Of a stretch of DNA of 47,002 nt, positions 25,646-33,919 are shown one piece after another. The stretch covers positions 1-47,002 of the forward strand of contig CAISYZ010000228.1 in assembly GCA_903889895.1 (NCBI GenBank), given 5' to 3'. The translations under genes and the position numbers were made by a program. Origin of the DNA: an uncultured Verrucomicrobia subdivision 3 bacterium. Its GTDB lineage: Bacteria > Verrucomicrobiota > Verrucomicrobiia > Limisphaerales > UBA11358. The notes under the pieces were generated by a model. It worked only from the letters and a program-made list of their open reading frames with translations. It ran no database searches and had not been told where the DNA came from. Within the stretch, counting starts at the first letter, position 1; each line of letters starts with the position of its first letter.

Positions 25646-28600
25646 AAAAAATTGTCGTCCTAATATTATTTGCGGTTTGGTCGGCGGATGCCGCGCCGAA
25701 GGTTTTGCCCGTCATCTCCGTTGGTGGAGGAGGTCGAATAAAATACGAACTGGATGAACTAGGCAACCGGGTCCCGGATTTTTCAACGTGTGGTTATGCT
25801 GGCGGCGACCGGGAAATTCCCTCCGCGCAGGTTCGAGTTGTGGTGACGCCGGTTGAGGGCGACGAAACTGCACGCATCCAGCAGGCAATCGATTATGTCG
25901 CCAGTTTGCCGCCGGATACCAACGGCGTGCGCGGTGCAGTTTTGCTGTTGGCCGGGCGTCATGAAATTTCTGGCTGCTTGAGTATTTCCAATTCAGGTGT
26001 GGTTCTCCGCGGGCAGGGCATGGGCGAGGGCGGAACAACTTTGTTTGCGGCTGGCTTGGATCGCCGCACCGCCATTCGTTTTGTTGGAGCTAAAAATTTC
26101 CCCTCAACTAACCCTTTCGTTCAAATTATTGACGGCTATGTTCCGGTTGGTGCGAAAAGTTTTCACCTTGTTACCATGAATGGTCTCAAAATCGGCAACA
26201 CTATTCGCATCGTCCGTCCCAGCACGAAAGAGTGGATTGAAAAGCTTGGCGCGAAGGACTTCGGTGGCGGCGAGGGCGGCGGGTGGCGGCCCGGCGGTCA
26301 GGACATAGTTTGGGATCGGAAAATCGTCACGCTTGAAAGTAATTTGGTTACTGTGGATGCGCCAATTACCTCGGCCCTTGAAACTGAGTTTGGCGGCGGG
26401 CACGTGGTGATTTTTTCGTGTTCTGACCGAATCAATAATGTAGGAGTTGAAAATCTCTCGCTCGAATCAGCTTCCGACTCCGCTAATCCCAAGGATGAGA
26501 ATCATGCTTGGTGTGCCATTACCATGGAAAGAACCGCCGACGCTTGGGTGCGACAGGTTTCGTTCAGGCACTTTGCCGGTTCGGCGGTCGCCCTCTATGA
26601 AACCTGCCAGCGCGTGACGGTGGAAGATTGCTTATCACTCGCTCCGGTTTCCGAGGACGGTGGCTATCGGCGAAATACGTTTTTCACGATGGGACAGCAA
26701 ACATTGTTCCTCCGTTGTTTCTCAGAAAATGGAAGACACGATTTTTCCACCGGCCATTGTGCTGCCGGGCCGAATGCTTTTGTCCAATGTGAAACCAGCG
26801 GCTCGCTGGCCGACAGCGGCGCGATAGAAAGCTGGTCCTCCGGCACGCTCTTCGACAATGTGCGGATTGATGGCAATGCGATTTCGCTCGGCTATCGTGC
26901 GGGCAACAATGCCGGCATCGGCTGGGCGGCGGCAAACTCGGTGCTGTGGAATTGCTGCGCGTCGATCATCCGCTGCTGGAATCCTCCCGGCGCGCATAAT
27001 TGGAGCTTCGGTTCGTGGGCTGGCTTCGAGGGCGACGGTATCTGGCGCGACTCAAACAGCTATAAAAAGCCCGAGTCGCTCTATGCCGCGCAACTAACCG
27101 AGCGCACGGGACGCCGCGTGGAAATCATGTCGCGCGTCACCAAGGAGGCCAGCAACCCGACCGTTGAAGAAGCGGCGGGACTTATCGCCGCCTCCCGCAA
27201 ACCAGCACCGCAGTTGCGTGATTTTATTGGAAACGCTTCAAAACGGAATCCGATTCCAATTGAATCCGGCAGCGCCAAACGAATTGAAGACATTGCTGGC
27301 ATGGCTCAAGCCTCACCCATCACCCATCACGAAATCTCCATCACCAACGGCTGGCTTGTTTGCGATGGCCGGCTTCTTCTCGGCGGCGTTCAGGAACTGA
27401 CTTGGTGGCGTGGCAGTCTTCACCCGGACGAGGCGGCGTCGTTTGGTCCAGCGCTTACACGATATGTGCCCGGTCGCGCCGGAGCGGGTTTTACGGATGA
27501 TCCCAGCGAACTGGCTGACACGATGGCGCAGCGAGGCGCCGTGGCGCTCGATCATCATTATGGACTTTGGTATGACATCCGCCGCGACGATCACGAGCGT
27601 GTTCGCCGCATGGACGGCGATGTGCTTCCGCCGTTCTTCGAGCAGCCGTTCGCGCGGAGCGGGCAGGGGACGGCTTGGGACGGCTTGAGCAAATACGACC
27701 TGACGAAATTTAATCCGTGGTATTGGTCACGTCTGAAAAGTTTCGCGGATTTGGCGGATGAACGCGGTTTGGTTTTGTTCAATGAAAATTATTTTCAGCA
27801 CAACATTATCGAGGCTGGCGCGCATTGGGTAGATTGCCCGTGGCGTCCGGCGAACAATGTCAATGGCAGCGGATTTCCTGAGCCGCCGCCGTTTGCCGGC
27901 GACAAGCGTATTTTCATGGCGGAGCAGTTTTATGACGAGACAAATCCCGTCCGTCGCGCGCTGCACGTAAAATACATCCGCCAGAACCTCGACAACTTCA
28001 CGAACAACGCGAACGTTGTTCAGTTCACTAGCGCGGAATTCAGCGGGCCAGCGCATTTCGTCGGCTTCTGGCTGGATACAGTTGGCGACTGGAAGCGGGA
28101 GCACAAAGGCAACCGCGCCGTCATCGCACTGGCTGCGCCAAAAAATGTGCAAGATGAAATACTTGCCGACGCAAAGCGCGCTGCAATCGTGGATGTGATT
28201 GCATTCCGCTATTGGTTTGAGACGGACGGGGAAATATATGCGCCAGACGGCGGGTTGAATTTGGCGCCGCGCCAGTGGCAGCGATTATTGGGCAATGTTA
28301 CACCCAATGATTTGAATCTTGCCGCAATGGCTGCCGAGTATCGTGGAAAATTCCCGGCTAAACCGGTAATTGCAGCGAGCGAGCAGGGTCTAAACCTCGG
28401 CCGCAGTGGCTGGGCCTATGTATGCGCAGGCGGCTCAATGCCAAACCTGCCGAAAACCACGGACGCTAATTTGCTCGCCGCGATTCCGCAAATGCATCCG
28501 TGGCGCGCGGACAATACAAAGAAAATCTGGGCGCTACGCGACGCGGGAAGACAAATGCTGATTTTTAATGCTGGCGATTTTGATTTGTCTGGTGAATCAG

Positions 28601-28722
28601 GCTCGTATCGCGTTAATCAAGTAAATCCGAAAACAGGTGAGGTGACTACCGGTGAAATCGTCCAAGGCGGGGCAAAAGTGAAATTGCCGTCTGCAGCCGT
28701 GGTTTGGCTTGTGAAGGAATGA
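25642..28722 (+). CDS. Secreted two-domain protein: beta-helix plus DUF6298-like domain
   Basis: A signal peptide (MKKIVVLILFAVWSADAA) leads a 1026-residue protein. Residues ~20-480 resemble the pectate-lyase superfamily helix ('YAGGDREIPSAQV', 'ARIQQAIDYVASLPPD', 'LLAGRHEISGCLSISNSGVV', 'AVALYETCQRVTVEDCLSLAPV'). Residues ~570-1026 look like a separate catalytic-type domain ('NGWLVCDGRLLLGGVQELTW', 'ALDHHYGLWYDIRRDDHERV', 'GLVLFNENYFQHNIIEAGAHW', 'FRYWFETDGEIYAPDGGLNLAP'), which I recall as DUF6298. A repeat-derived linker (residues ~557-565) joins the halves. Histidine, Asp and Glu-rich motifs suggest an enzyme, but no activity is assigned. ATGA overlap with the gene before. Confidence 0.7.
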   Translation: MKKIVVLILFAVWSADAAPKVLPVISVGGGGRIKYELDELGNRVPDFSTCGYAGGDREIPSAQVRVVVTPVEGDETARIQQAIDYVASLPPDTNGVRGAVLLLAGRHEISGCLSISNSGVVLRGQGMGEGGTTLFAAGLDRRTAIRFVGAKNFPSTNPFVQIIDGYVPVGAKSFHLVTMNGLKIGNTIRIVRPSTKEWIEKLGAKDFGGGEGGGWRPGGQDIVWDRKIVTLESNLVTVDAPITSALETEFGGGHVVIFSCSDRINNVGVENLSLESASDSANPKDENHAWCAITMERTADAWVRQVSFRHFAGSAVALYETCQRVTVEDCLSLAPVSEDGGYRRNTFFTMGQQTLFLRCFSENGRHDFSTGHCAAGPNAFVQCETSGSLADSGAIESWSSGTLFDNVRIDGNAISLGYRAGNNAGIGWAAANSVLWNCCASIIRCWNPPGAHNWSFGSWAGFEGDGIWRDSNSYKKPESLYAAQLTERTGRRVEIMSRVTKEASNPTVEEAAGLIAASRKPAPQLRDFIGNASKRNPIPIESGSAKRIEDIAGMAQASPITHHEISITNGWLVCDGRLLLGGVQELTWWRGSLHPDEAASFGPALTRYVPGRAGAGFTDDPSELADTMAQRGAVALDHHYGLWYDIRRDDHERVRRMDGDVLPPFFEQPFARSGQGTAWDGLSKYDLTKFNPWYWSRLKSFADLADERGLVLFNENYFQHNIIEAGAHWVDCPWRPANNVNGSGFPEPPPFAGDKRIFMAEQFYDETNPVRRALHVKYIRQNLDNFTNNANVVQFTSAEFSGPAHFVGFWLDTVGDWKREHKGNRAVIALAAPKNVQDEILADAKRAAIVDVIAFRYWFETDGEIYAPDGGLNLAPRQWQRLLGNVTPNDLNLAAMAAEYRGKFPAKPVIAASEQGLNLGRSGWAYVCAGGSMPNLPKTTDANLLAAIPQMHPWRADNTKKIWALRDAGRQMLIFNAGDFDLSGESGSYRVNQVNPKTGEVTTGEIVQGGAKVKLPSAAVVWLVKE
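27313..27333. repeat. CACCCAT-type micro-repeat at the domain linker
   Basis: Two tandem CACCCAT units followed by CACGAAAT. They are read in frame as 'SPITHHEIS' exactly where the beta-helix half of the preceding protein ends and the DUF6298-like half begins. Only two full units, so chance is possible. Confidence 0.35.
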
Positions 28723-28725
28723 GTA

Positions 28726-29622
28726 ATGAAAAGCCTTGGATCATTAATTTTGATGGCGATTCTATTTTTGCCTATTCATGTTCGTGCGACAGATAGCCCA
28801 ATTCTGCCAAATCAGAAAATAAATCAGCGCTACAAAATTGCCGTATGCGATTGGATGATCCTGAAACGGCAGAAGCTCGGCGAGTTTCAACTCGCGAAAG
28901 ACATCGGCGCGGATGGTGTGGAGGTGGACATGGGACCGCTCGGCCAGCGCGCAATGTTTGCCAACGGGTTAACGAACGCCGCCACGCGTCAACAATTTCT
29001 CGATCAGGCGCACGAGTTGAATCTGGGAATTGCCTCGATCGCTATGTCCGGTTTTTACGCGCAGTCTTTTGTGCAGCGAACAAATGTTTTGCAGTTGGTC
29101 CAGGACTGTATTGACACGATGCTAGCGATGAATGTGAAAGTTGCATTCCTGCCGTTGGGAGTGAACAGCGATTTGCTGAAGCATCCAAATTTGCGCCCGC
29201 AAGTGGTGGGTCGTTTAAGAGCTGTCGGCAAGCAGGCGGAACTGGCGGGCGTAGTGATTGGCGTGGAAACGGAATTGGACGCGGATCAGCAAATCAAGCT
29301 TCTGGATGAGATCGGCTCGCCAGCCATCAAGATTTATTACAACCTAGCGAATGCAATCCAGCACCAGCGCGACTGTGTTGCGGAGTTGCAGAAACTCGGC
29401 AAGGATCGTGTGTGCCAGATTCATTTATCCAATCAAGACGCGCATTGGCTGCAAAACGACACGCTGGTCAACGCGCCGGAAATCAAATCGGCGCTAGACA
29501 AAATGGGATGGCAAGGTTGGTTGGTCATTGAACGTTCCCGCGACACGAACGACGTTCACAACGTAAAGAAAAATTACAGTGCAAACGCCGCGTATCTAAA
29601 ATCCATTTTCCAACTGCCATGA
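28726..29622 (+). CDS. Secreted sugar-isomerase-like TIM-barrel protein
   Basis: A signal peptide ('MKSLGSLILMAILFLPIHVRA') precedes a xylose-isomerase-like / AP-endonuclease-2 TIM barrel. The fold shows in 'QLAKDIGADGVEVDM', 'AHELNLGIASIAMSGFY', 'VGKQAELAGVVIGVETEL', 'IKIYYNLANA', 'VCQIHLSNQDAHWLQND' and 'GWQGWLVIERSRD'. Metal-ligand-like E, N, H and E residues are kept in the last four motifs. Export is unusual for sugar isomerases/epimerases, though such secreted versions are common in Planctomycetes/Verrucomicrobia. Function unknown. It starts 3 nt after the preceding stop. Confidence 0.8.
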   Translation: MKSLGSLILMAILFLPIHVRATDSPILPNQKINQRYKIAVCDWMILKRQKLGEFQLAKDIGADGVEVDMGPLGQRAMFANGLTNAATRQQFLDQAHELNLGIASIAMSGFYAQSFVQRTNVLQLVQDCIDTMLAMNVKVAFLPLGVNSDLLKHPNLRPQVVGRLRAVGKQAELAGVVIGVETELDADQQIKLLDEIGSPAIKIYYNLANAIQHQRDCVAELQKLGKDRVCQIHLSNQDAHWLQNDTLVNAPEIKSALDKMGWQGWLVIERSRDTNDVHNVKKNYSANAAYLKSIFQLP

Positions 29623-29626
29623 TTTT

Positions 29627-31243
29627 ATGAAACACGCCTCAAGCGATATGATAAATAAGCAATTGGTCGTGCGAGCGGCGCTGACGACGGCAATTTTTAT
29701 ATTAGCGATTCCTTTGCGCGCTGGGGAAACAGTTGAGCAGTGGGGCATTTTTGAAATTGGCCTGCATGGTCCGACAAATGGAAATCCATTTCTTGATGTG
29801 AAATTTTCTGCGCGGTTTACTCAGGGAACCAATGCTGTCGAAGCAAGCGGCTTTTACGACGGCGATGGCATTTATCGTGTTCGGTTCATGCCGGAAAAAC
29901 AGGGCGAATGGCATTACATCACGGCAAGTTCCAACGCGGAATTAAATGACAAGAAGGGCGATTTAACTGTGACGAAGCCAGCACCGAAAAATTACGGCCC
30001 GGTTCACGTTGCCCACACATGTCATTTCGCTTACGCGGACGGCACGCCTTACAGGGAGCTGGGCACGACGTGCTACGTTTGGCAGTTGCAACCCGAGGCG
30101 TTGCAGGAACAGACACTCAAAACGCTCGCGGCCTCGCCGTTCAACAAAATTCGTTTTTGTGTATTTCCGAAGCACTACACGTGGAACACCAACGAGCCGA
30201 TCCTGTATCCGTTCGTGGGAACTCCAGCGGCGACTAATTGGGACTTTACGCAATTCAACGTGAAATATTTTCAGCACCTTGAGCAGCGCGTCGCCGATTT
30301 GCAAAAACTCGGCATCGAGGCGGACATCATTTTGTTTCATCCATATGACGAAGGGCACTGGGGCTTTGACCGGATGCCGGCGGACGTGGACGACCGTTAT
30401 CTGCATTACGTCATCGCGCGGCTGGCGGCGTATCGCAACGTTTGGTGGTCGCTGGCGAACGAGTGGGATTTCATGAAGGAGAAAAAAGAGTCGGACTTCG
30501 TGCGCTTTGGCGAAATCGTGGCGCACGATGATCCGTATCATCATCTGCTCTCGATTCACAACGGTTCGAAAATTTTCAATCACACGCTGCCGTGGATCAC
30601 GCACGCGAGCATCCAAAACGGCGCGGCCGTCGAGGAGCCGGGCCGCGCGGAAATGTATCGCGACGTCTATCGCAAGCCGGTGGTTTATGACGAGGTGAAA
30701 TACGAGGGCAATATTAAAAACCGTTGGGGCCAGCTCTCCGCCGAAGAACTGGTTTTACGTTTTTGGAACGCCACCGTCGCTGGCACTTACTGTGGCCACG
30801 GCGAAACTTACAAGAGCGATGACCAGATTCTTTGGTGGTCAAAGGGCGGCGTGCTCAAAGGTCAAAGCCCCGCGCGGCTCGCGTTTTTGAAGAAAGTTTT
30901 GGATGATTCACCCGCAGAAGGCATTGAACCGATTGACCGCTGGCAGCGCCCGGAAATCGGCGGCCAGCCGGGGAAATATTATTTGATTTATCTGGGCAAG
31001 CAGACGGAGACGAACTGGGACTTTCAAATTCCCAAGCCGCCGCTGGGGAAACTCCAGTCTGCCGATGGCATGAAGTTCACGGTCGAAGTTCTCGATACCT
31101 GGAACATGACCGTGACGCCCCTGCCCGGAGAGTTCACGCTCAAGAAAAAGGACAATTACACTTACGCCGACAAAGATGGTCGCTCAGTTGCATTGCCCGG
31201 CAAGCCTTATCTCGCGATTCGTATCAAGCGCGTGGTAAATTAA
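29627..31243 (+). CDS. Secreted GH-A-type hydrolase with DUF5060 / DUF4038 / DUF5605-like domains
   Basis: A signal-peptide-like N-terminus (cleavage near 'LRA', residue ~32) precedes a beta-sandwich ('GTNAVEASGFYDGDGIYRVR', as in DUF5060). A TIM barrel follows ('YRELGTTCYVW', 'FNKIRFCVFPKHY', 'GIEADIILFHPYDEGHWGFD'), then a C-terminal beta domain. Clan GH-A catalytic residues are visible: the acid/base in 'WWSLANEWDF' (N278-E279) and a nucleophile in 'KPVVYDEVKYEGN' (E356 or E360). The DUF4038 group includes GH140 apiosidases, so a pectic side-chain glycosidase is plausible; that is inference. It starts 4 nt after the preceding stop. Confidence 0.75.
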   Translation: MKHASSDMINKQLVVRAALTTAIFILAIPLRAGETVEQWGIFEIGLHGPTNGNPFLDVKFSARFTQGTNAVEASGFYDGDGIYRVRFMPEKQGEWHYITASSNAELNDKKGDLTVTKPAPKNYGPVHVAHTCHFAYADGTPYRELGTTCYVWQLQPEALQEQTLKTLAASPFNKIRFCVFPKHYTWNTNEPILYPFVGTPAATNWDFTQFNVKYFQHLEQRVADLQKLGIEADIILFHPYDEGHWGFDRMPADVDDRYLHYVIARLAAYRNVWWSLANEWDFMKEKKESDFVRFGEIVAHDDPYHHLLSIHNGSKIFNHTLPWITHASIQNGAAVEEPGRAEMYRDVYRKPVVYDEVKYEGNIKNRWGQLSAEELVLRFWNATVAGTYCGHGETYKSDDQILWWSKGGVLKGQSPARLAFLKKVLDDSPAEGIEPIDRWQRPEIGGQPGKYYLIYLGKQTETNWDFQIPKPPLGKLQSADGMKFTVEVLDTWNMTVTPLPGEFTLKKKDNYTYADKDGRSVALPGKPYLAIRIKRVVN

Positions 31244-31244
31244 A

Positions 31245-33917
31245 ATGAAATTTCTCCGCTTAAAATTCCTGCTGACAATTTTGCTGTTCACCGGCGGCGG
31301 CTGGCTGAAGGCGGAAACAATTTCCATTGTCATGAGCACGAACGCCGCGCCGCGCGTGGAGTTTGGCACGGAGAAATTGGCCGAGGCGCTCAAGGCGGTC
31401 AAATTGGACGCCGCGATTATCCGGTCGGAAAACGGAGTTGGAAAAATTATTTTGAACCAGCCGCATGCTCCGGCGGGCAAGCCCGAAGGTTTCACGATTT
31501 CTGTGACGGCAAGAAATGATCTGGTCATCGTTTCCAGGGACGATTCCGGCATGCTCTACGGTTGTTTGGAACTGGCCAAGCGCATTCGCGATGAAGGAAA
31601 ATTGCCGCTCGTTTCGGCGGCCGATTTTCACGATGCGCCGAAGATGAAACTGCGCGGCACTTGCATCGGCATGCAGAAGACCTTCATTTTGCCGGGCCGG
31701 CACGTTTACGAATATCCCTACACGCCGGAATTGTTTCCCTGGTTTTACGACCAAAAGCTGTGGACGGAGTATCTGGATTTCCTCGCGGCGAACCGCATGA
31801 ACACGCTGTATCTGTGGAGCGGCCATCCGTTCGCGTCACTTGTGCGGCTGAAGGATTATCCTTACGCCGTGGAGGTGCCGGACGATGTGTTCGCGAAAAA
31901 TCAGGAGCAATTTCGCTGGCTCGCGCAGGAGTGCGACAAGCGCGGCATCTGGCTGGTGCAAATGTTTTACAATATCATTGTCTCGAAACCGTTTGCCGAG
32001 ACAAACGGCATAGCCACGCAGCTCTCCGCGCCGACTCCGCTCACCGAAGATTACACGCGCAAATCCATCGCGGAATTTGTGAAGCAGTATCCGAACGTCG
32101 GTCTGATGGTTTGTCTTGGCGAGGCTTTGCGCGACACGCCGAATCAGTTGAAATGGTGCACCAATGTAATTTTGCCAGGCGTGCTCGACGGAATGCGCGC
32201 GGCCAATTTGAAAGCCGAGCCGCCGGTGGTGATTCGCACGCATGCCATGGACGCGGACGCCATTATGCCGGCGGCGTATCAGGTTTATTCCAACCTGTTC
32301 ACCGAATCGAAATACAACGGCGAATCGCTGACGACGTGGGAGCCGCGCGGCAAGGATCAGGCGATCCAACTCAACATGGCCAAGCTTGGGCCGCATTTGG
32401 TGAACATCCACATCCTGTCGAACCTTGAACCGTTCCGCTACGGCGACACGGAATTCATCAAAAAATGCATGCAAGCCTCGCGCGACCGGCTCGGCGCGAC
32501 CGGCGTGCATTTGTATCCGCTGTCGTATTGGAACTGGCCTTACTCGCCGGACATTGCCGATCCACCACTATTACAATGGCAGCGCGATTGGATTTGGTTT
32601 GAAGCTTGGGCGCGCTATGCTTGGAATCCGGACGTGCCGGAGAAAGAAGATCGCGCTTTCTGGATTTCGCAACTCGCAGATTTTTACGGCAACACGAATG
32701 CGGCGGAGAAAATTCTCGAGGCTTACAACGCCGCCGGCGAAGTTGCGCCGCGCTTGATCCGGCGCTTTGGCATCACGGAAGGCAATCGCCAAACCTTGTC
32801 GCTCGGCATGACGCTGGATCAATTGGTGAAGCCGGAGAAATATGGTGCGATCGAAGATTTGTGGCTGTCGCAGGCACCGCCGGGCGAACGACTGGATGAG
32901 TTTGTGAAAAAGGAATGGAATCACCAACCGCACGTCGGCGAGACGCCAGATTCAATTATCGCCGCGGTTTTGGATTATTCATCCAACGCCGTTTCCGCGG
33001 CTGACACGGCCGAATGGCTGGTGACCAAGAACCGCGACGAGTTTGAGCGCCTGCGCAATGATGCCTATTGTATTCAGGCCATGGCTGAAAATTATTCGGC
33101 CAAAGTGCAGGCGGCGGAATTGGTCTTGCGTTACAATTACAGCCACGATGTTGCTGACATGAAGCGGGCAGCAAAATATTTGGCAGAGAGTTTTACGGAT
33201 TATCAGATGCTGGCCGCGATGACGGAGAAGACTTATCACTACGCCAACTCGATGCAAACCTCGCAGCGGAAAATTCCGGTTTCCGGCGGCGTCAAAGGTC
33301 ATGGCACCAATTATCTCTGGTCGCAGCTCGTGCCGCTCTACCAAAAAGAGCTGGCCGATTTTCAGGTTAAGGTCGCGCAGTTGAAACAAAACACCAACGC
33401 CGTCGCGGCGGTTGACGAATCCGGTATCCAGCCATGGCCGGCGGAGCATTTCAAATTGATTTCGACGAATGCGGAAATTTATAAAATCGAAATCGGTGCA
33501 AAAGTTTTCACCGACCGGGATTTTGTGATTCAAGGTCTGGCGACGGAATTGCGCGGGCTGACCGGAATCCGCTTTTCGCATAACGCGGCGAAGCAGGGGA
33601 TCGCACCGATTGAATTTGAAACGACTGAGCCGGTGTCGCTGCTCGTCGGCTATTTTCAGAGCAACCAAAAGGCTTGGCTGCAAGTGCCGAAACTGGAATT
33701 TGCCGCGCAAGCCGATGAGCGCGGCGGCGTGGACACGTTGATTGAAAACGCGGCGGCGATTTCGAGCTGTCCGAATGTGGATATTCACGCGTTTCGGTTT
33801 GATGCGGGCCGGCAAAGACTCGAACTGATCGGCAAAGGCAGTTTCGTGATTCTTGGCGTCGTGCCGCAGACGATTCAACTTCAAAAGCGCGACGCGCACG
33901 GTGGAGCTAATCAGTAA
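31245..33917 (+). CDS. Secreted GH67/GH20-fold glycoside hydrolase, uronidase-like
   Basis: A signal peptide (to about 'LKA', residue 24) is followed by an N-terminal alpha/beta domain like that before GH67/GH20/GH115 barrels ('GFTISVTARNDLVIVSRDD', 'LYGCLELAKRIRDEGKL'). A TIM barrel comes next ('LWTEYLDFLAANRMNTLYLW', 'WLAQECDKRGIWLVQMFYN', 'LMVCLGEALRD', 'VVIRTHAMDADAIMPAAY', 'YNGESLTTWEPRGKDQ'), then a helical region and a C-terminal beta domain. Acidic residues in 'CLGEAL' and 'NGESLTTWEP' are catalytic candidates. Architecture resembles alpha-glucuronidases and the proteins often called alpha-galacturonidase-like. A pectin-derived uronic-acid substrate fits the neighbours but is unproven. 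890 residues. Confidence 0.65.
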   Translation: MKFLRLKFLLTILLFTGGGWLKAETISIVMSTNAAPRVEFGTEKLAEALKAVKLDAAIIRSENGVGKIILNQPHAPAGKPEGFTISVTARNDLVIVSRDDSGMLYGCLELAKRIRDEGKLPLVSAADFHDAPKMKLRGTCIGMQKTFILPGRHVYEYPYTPELFPWFYDQKLWTEYLDFLAANRMNTLYLWSGHPFASLVRLKDYPYAVEVPDDVFAKNQEQFRWLAQECDKRGIWLVQMFYNIIVSKPFAETNGIATQLSAPTPLTEDYTRKSIAEFVKQYPNVGLMVCLGEALRDTPNQLKWCTNVILPGVLDGMRAANLKAEPPVVIRTHAMDADAIMPAAYQVYSNLFTESKYNGESLTTWEPRGKDQAIQLNMAKLGPHLVNIHILSNLEPFRYGDTEFIKKCMQASRDRLGATGVHLYPLSYWNWPYSPDIADPPLLQWQRDWIWFEAWARYAWNPDVPEKEDRAFWISQLADFYGNTNAAEKILEAYNAAGEVAPRLIRRFGITEGNRQTLSLGMTLDQLVKPEKYGAIEDLWLSQAPPGERLDEFVKKEWNHQPHVGETPDSIIAAVLDYSSNAVSAADTAEWLVTKNRDEFERLRNDAYCIQAMAENYSAKVQAAELVLRYNYSHDVADMKRAAKYLAESFTDYQMLAAMTEKTYHYANSMQTSQRKIPVSGGVKGHGTNYLWSQLVPLYQKELADFQVKVAQLKQNTNAVAAVDESGIQPWPAEHFKLISTNAEIYKIEIGAKVFTDRDFVIQGLATELRGLTGIRFSHNAAKQGIAPIEFETTEPVSLLVGYFQSNQKAWLQVPKLEFAAQADERGGVDTLIENAAAISSCPNVDIHAFRFDAGRQRLELIGKGSFVILGVVPQTIQLQKRDAHGGANQ

Positions 33918-33919
33918 AC

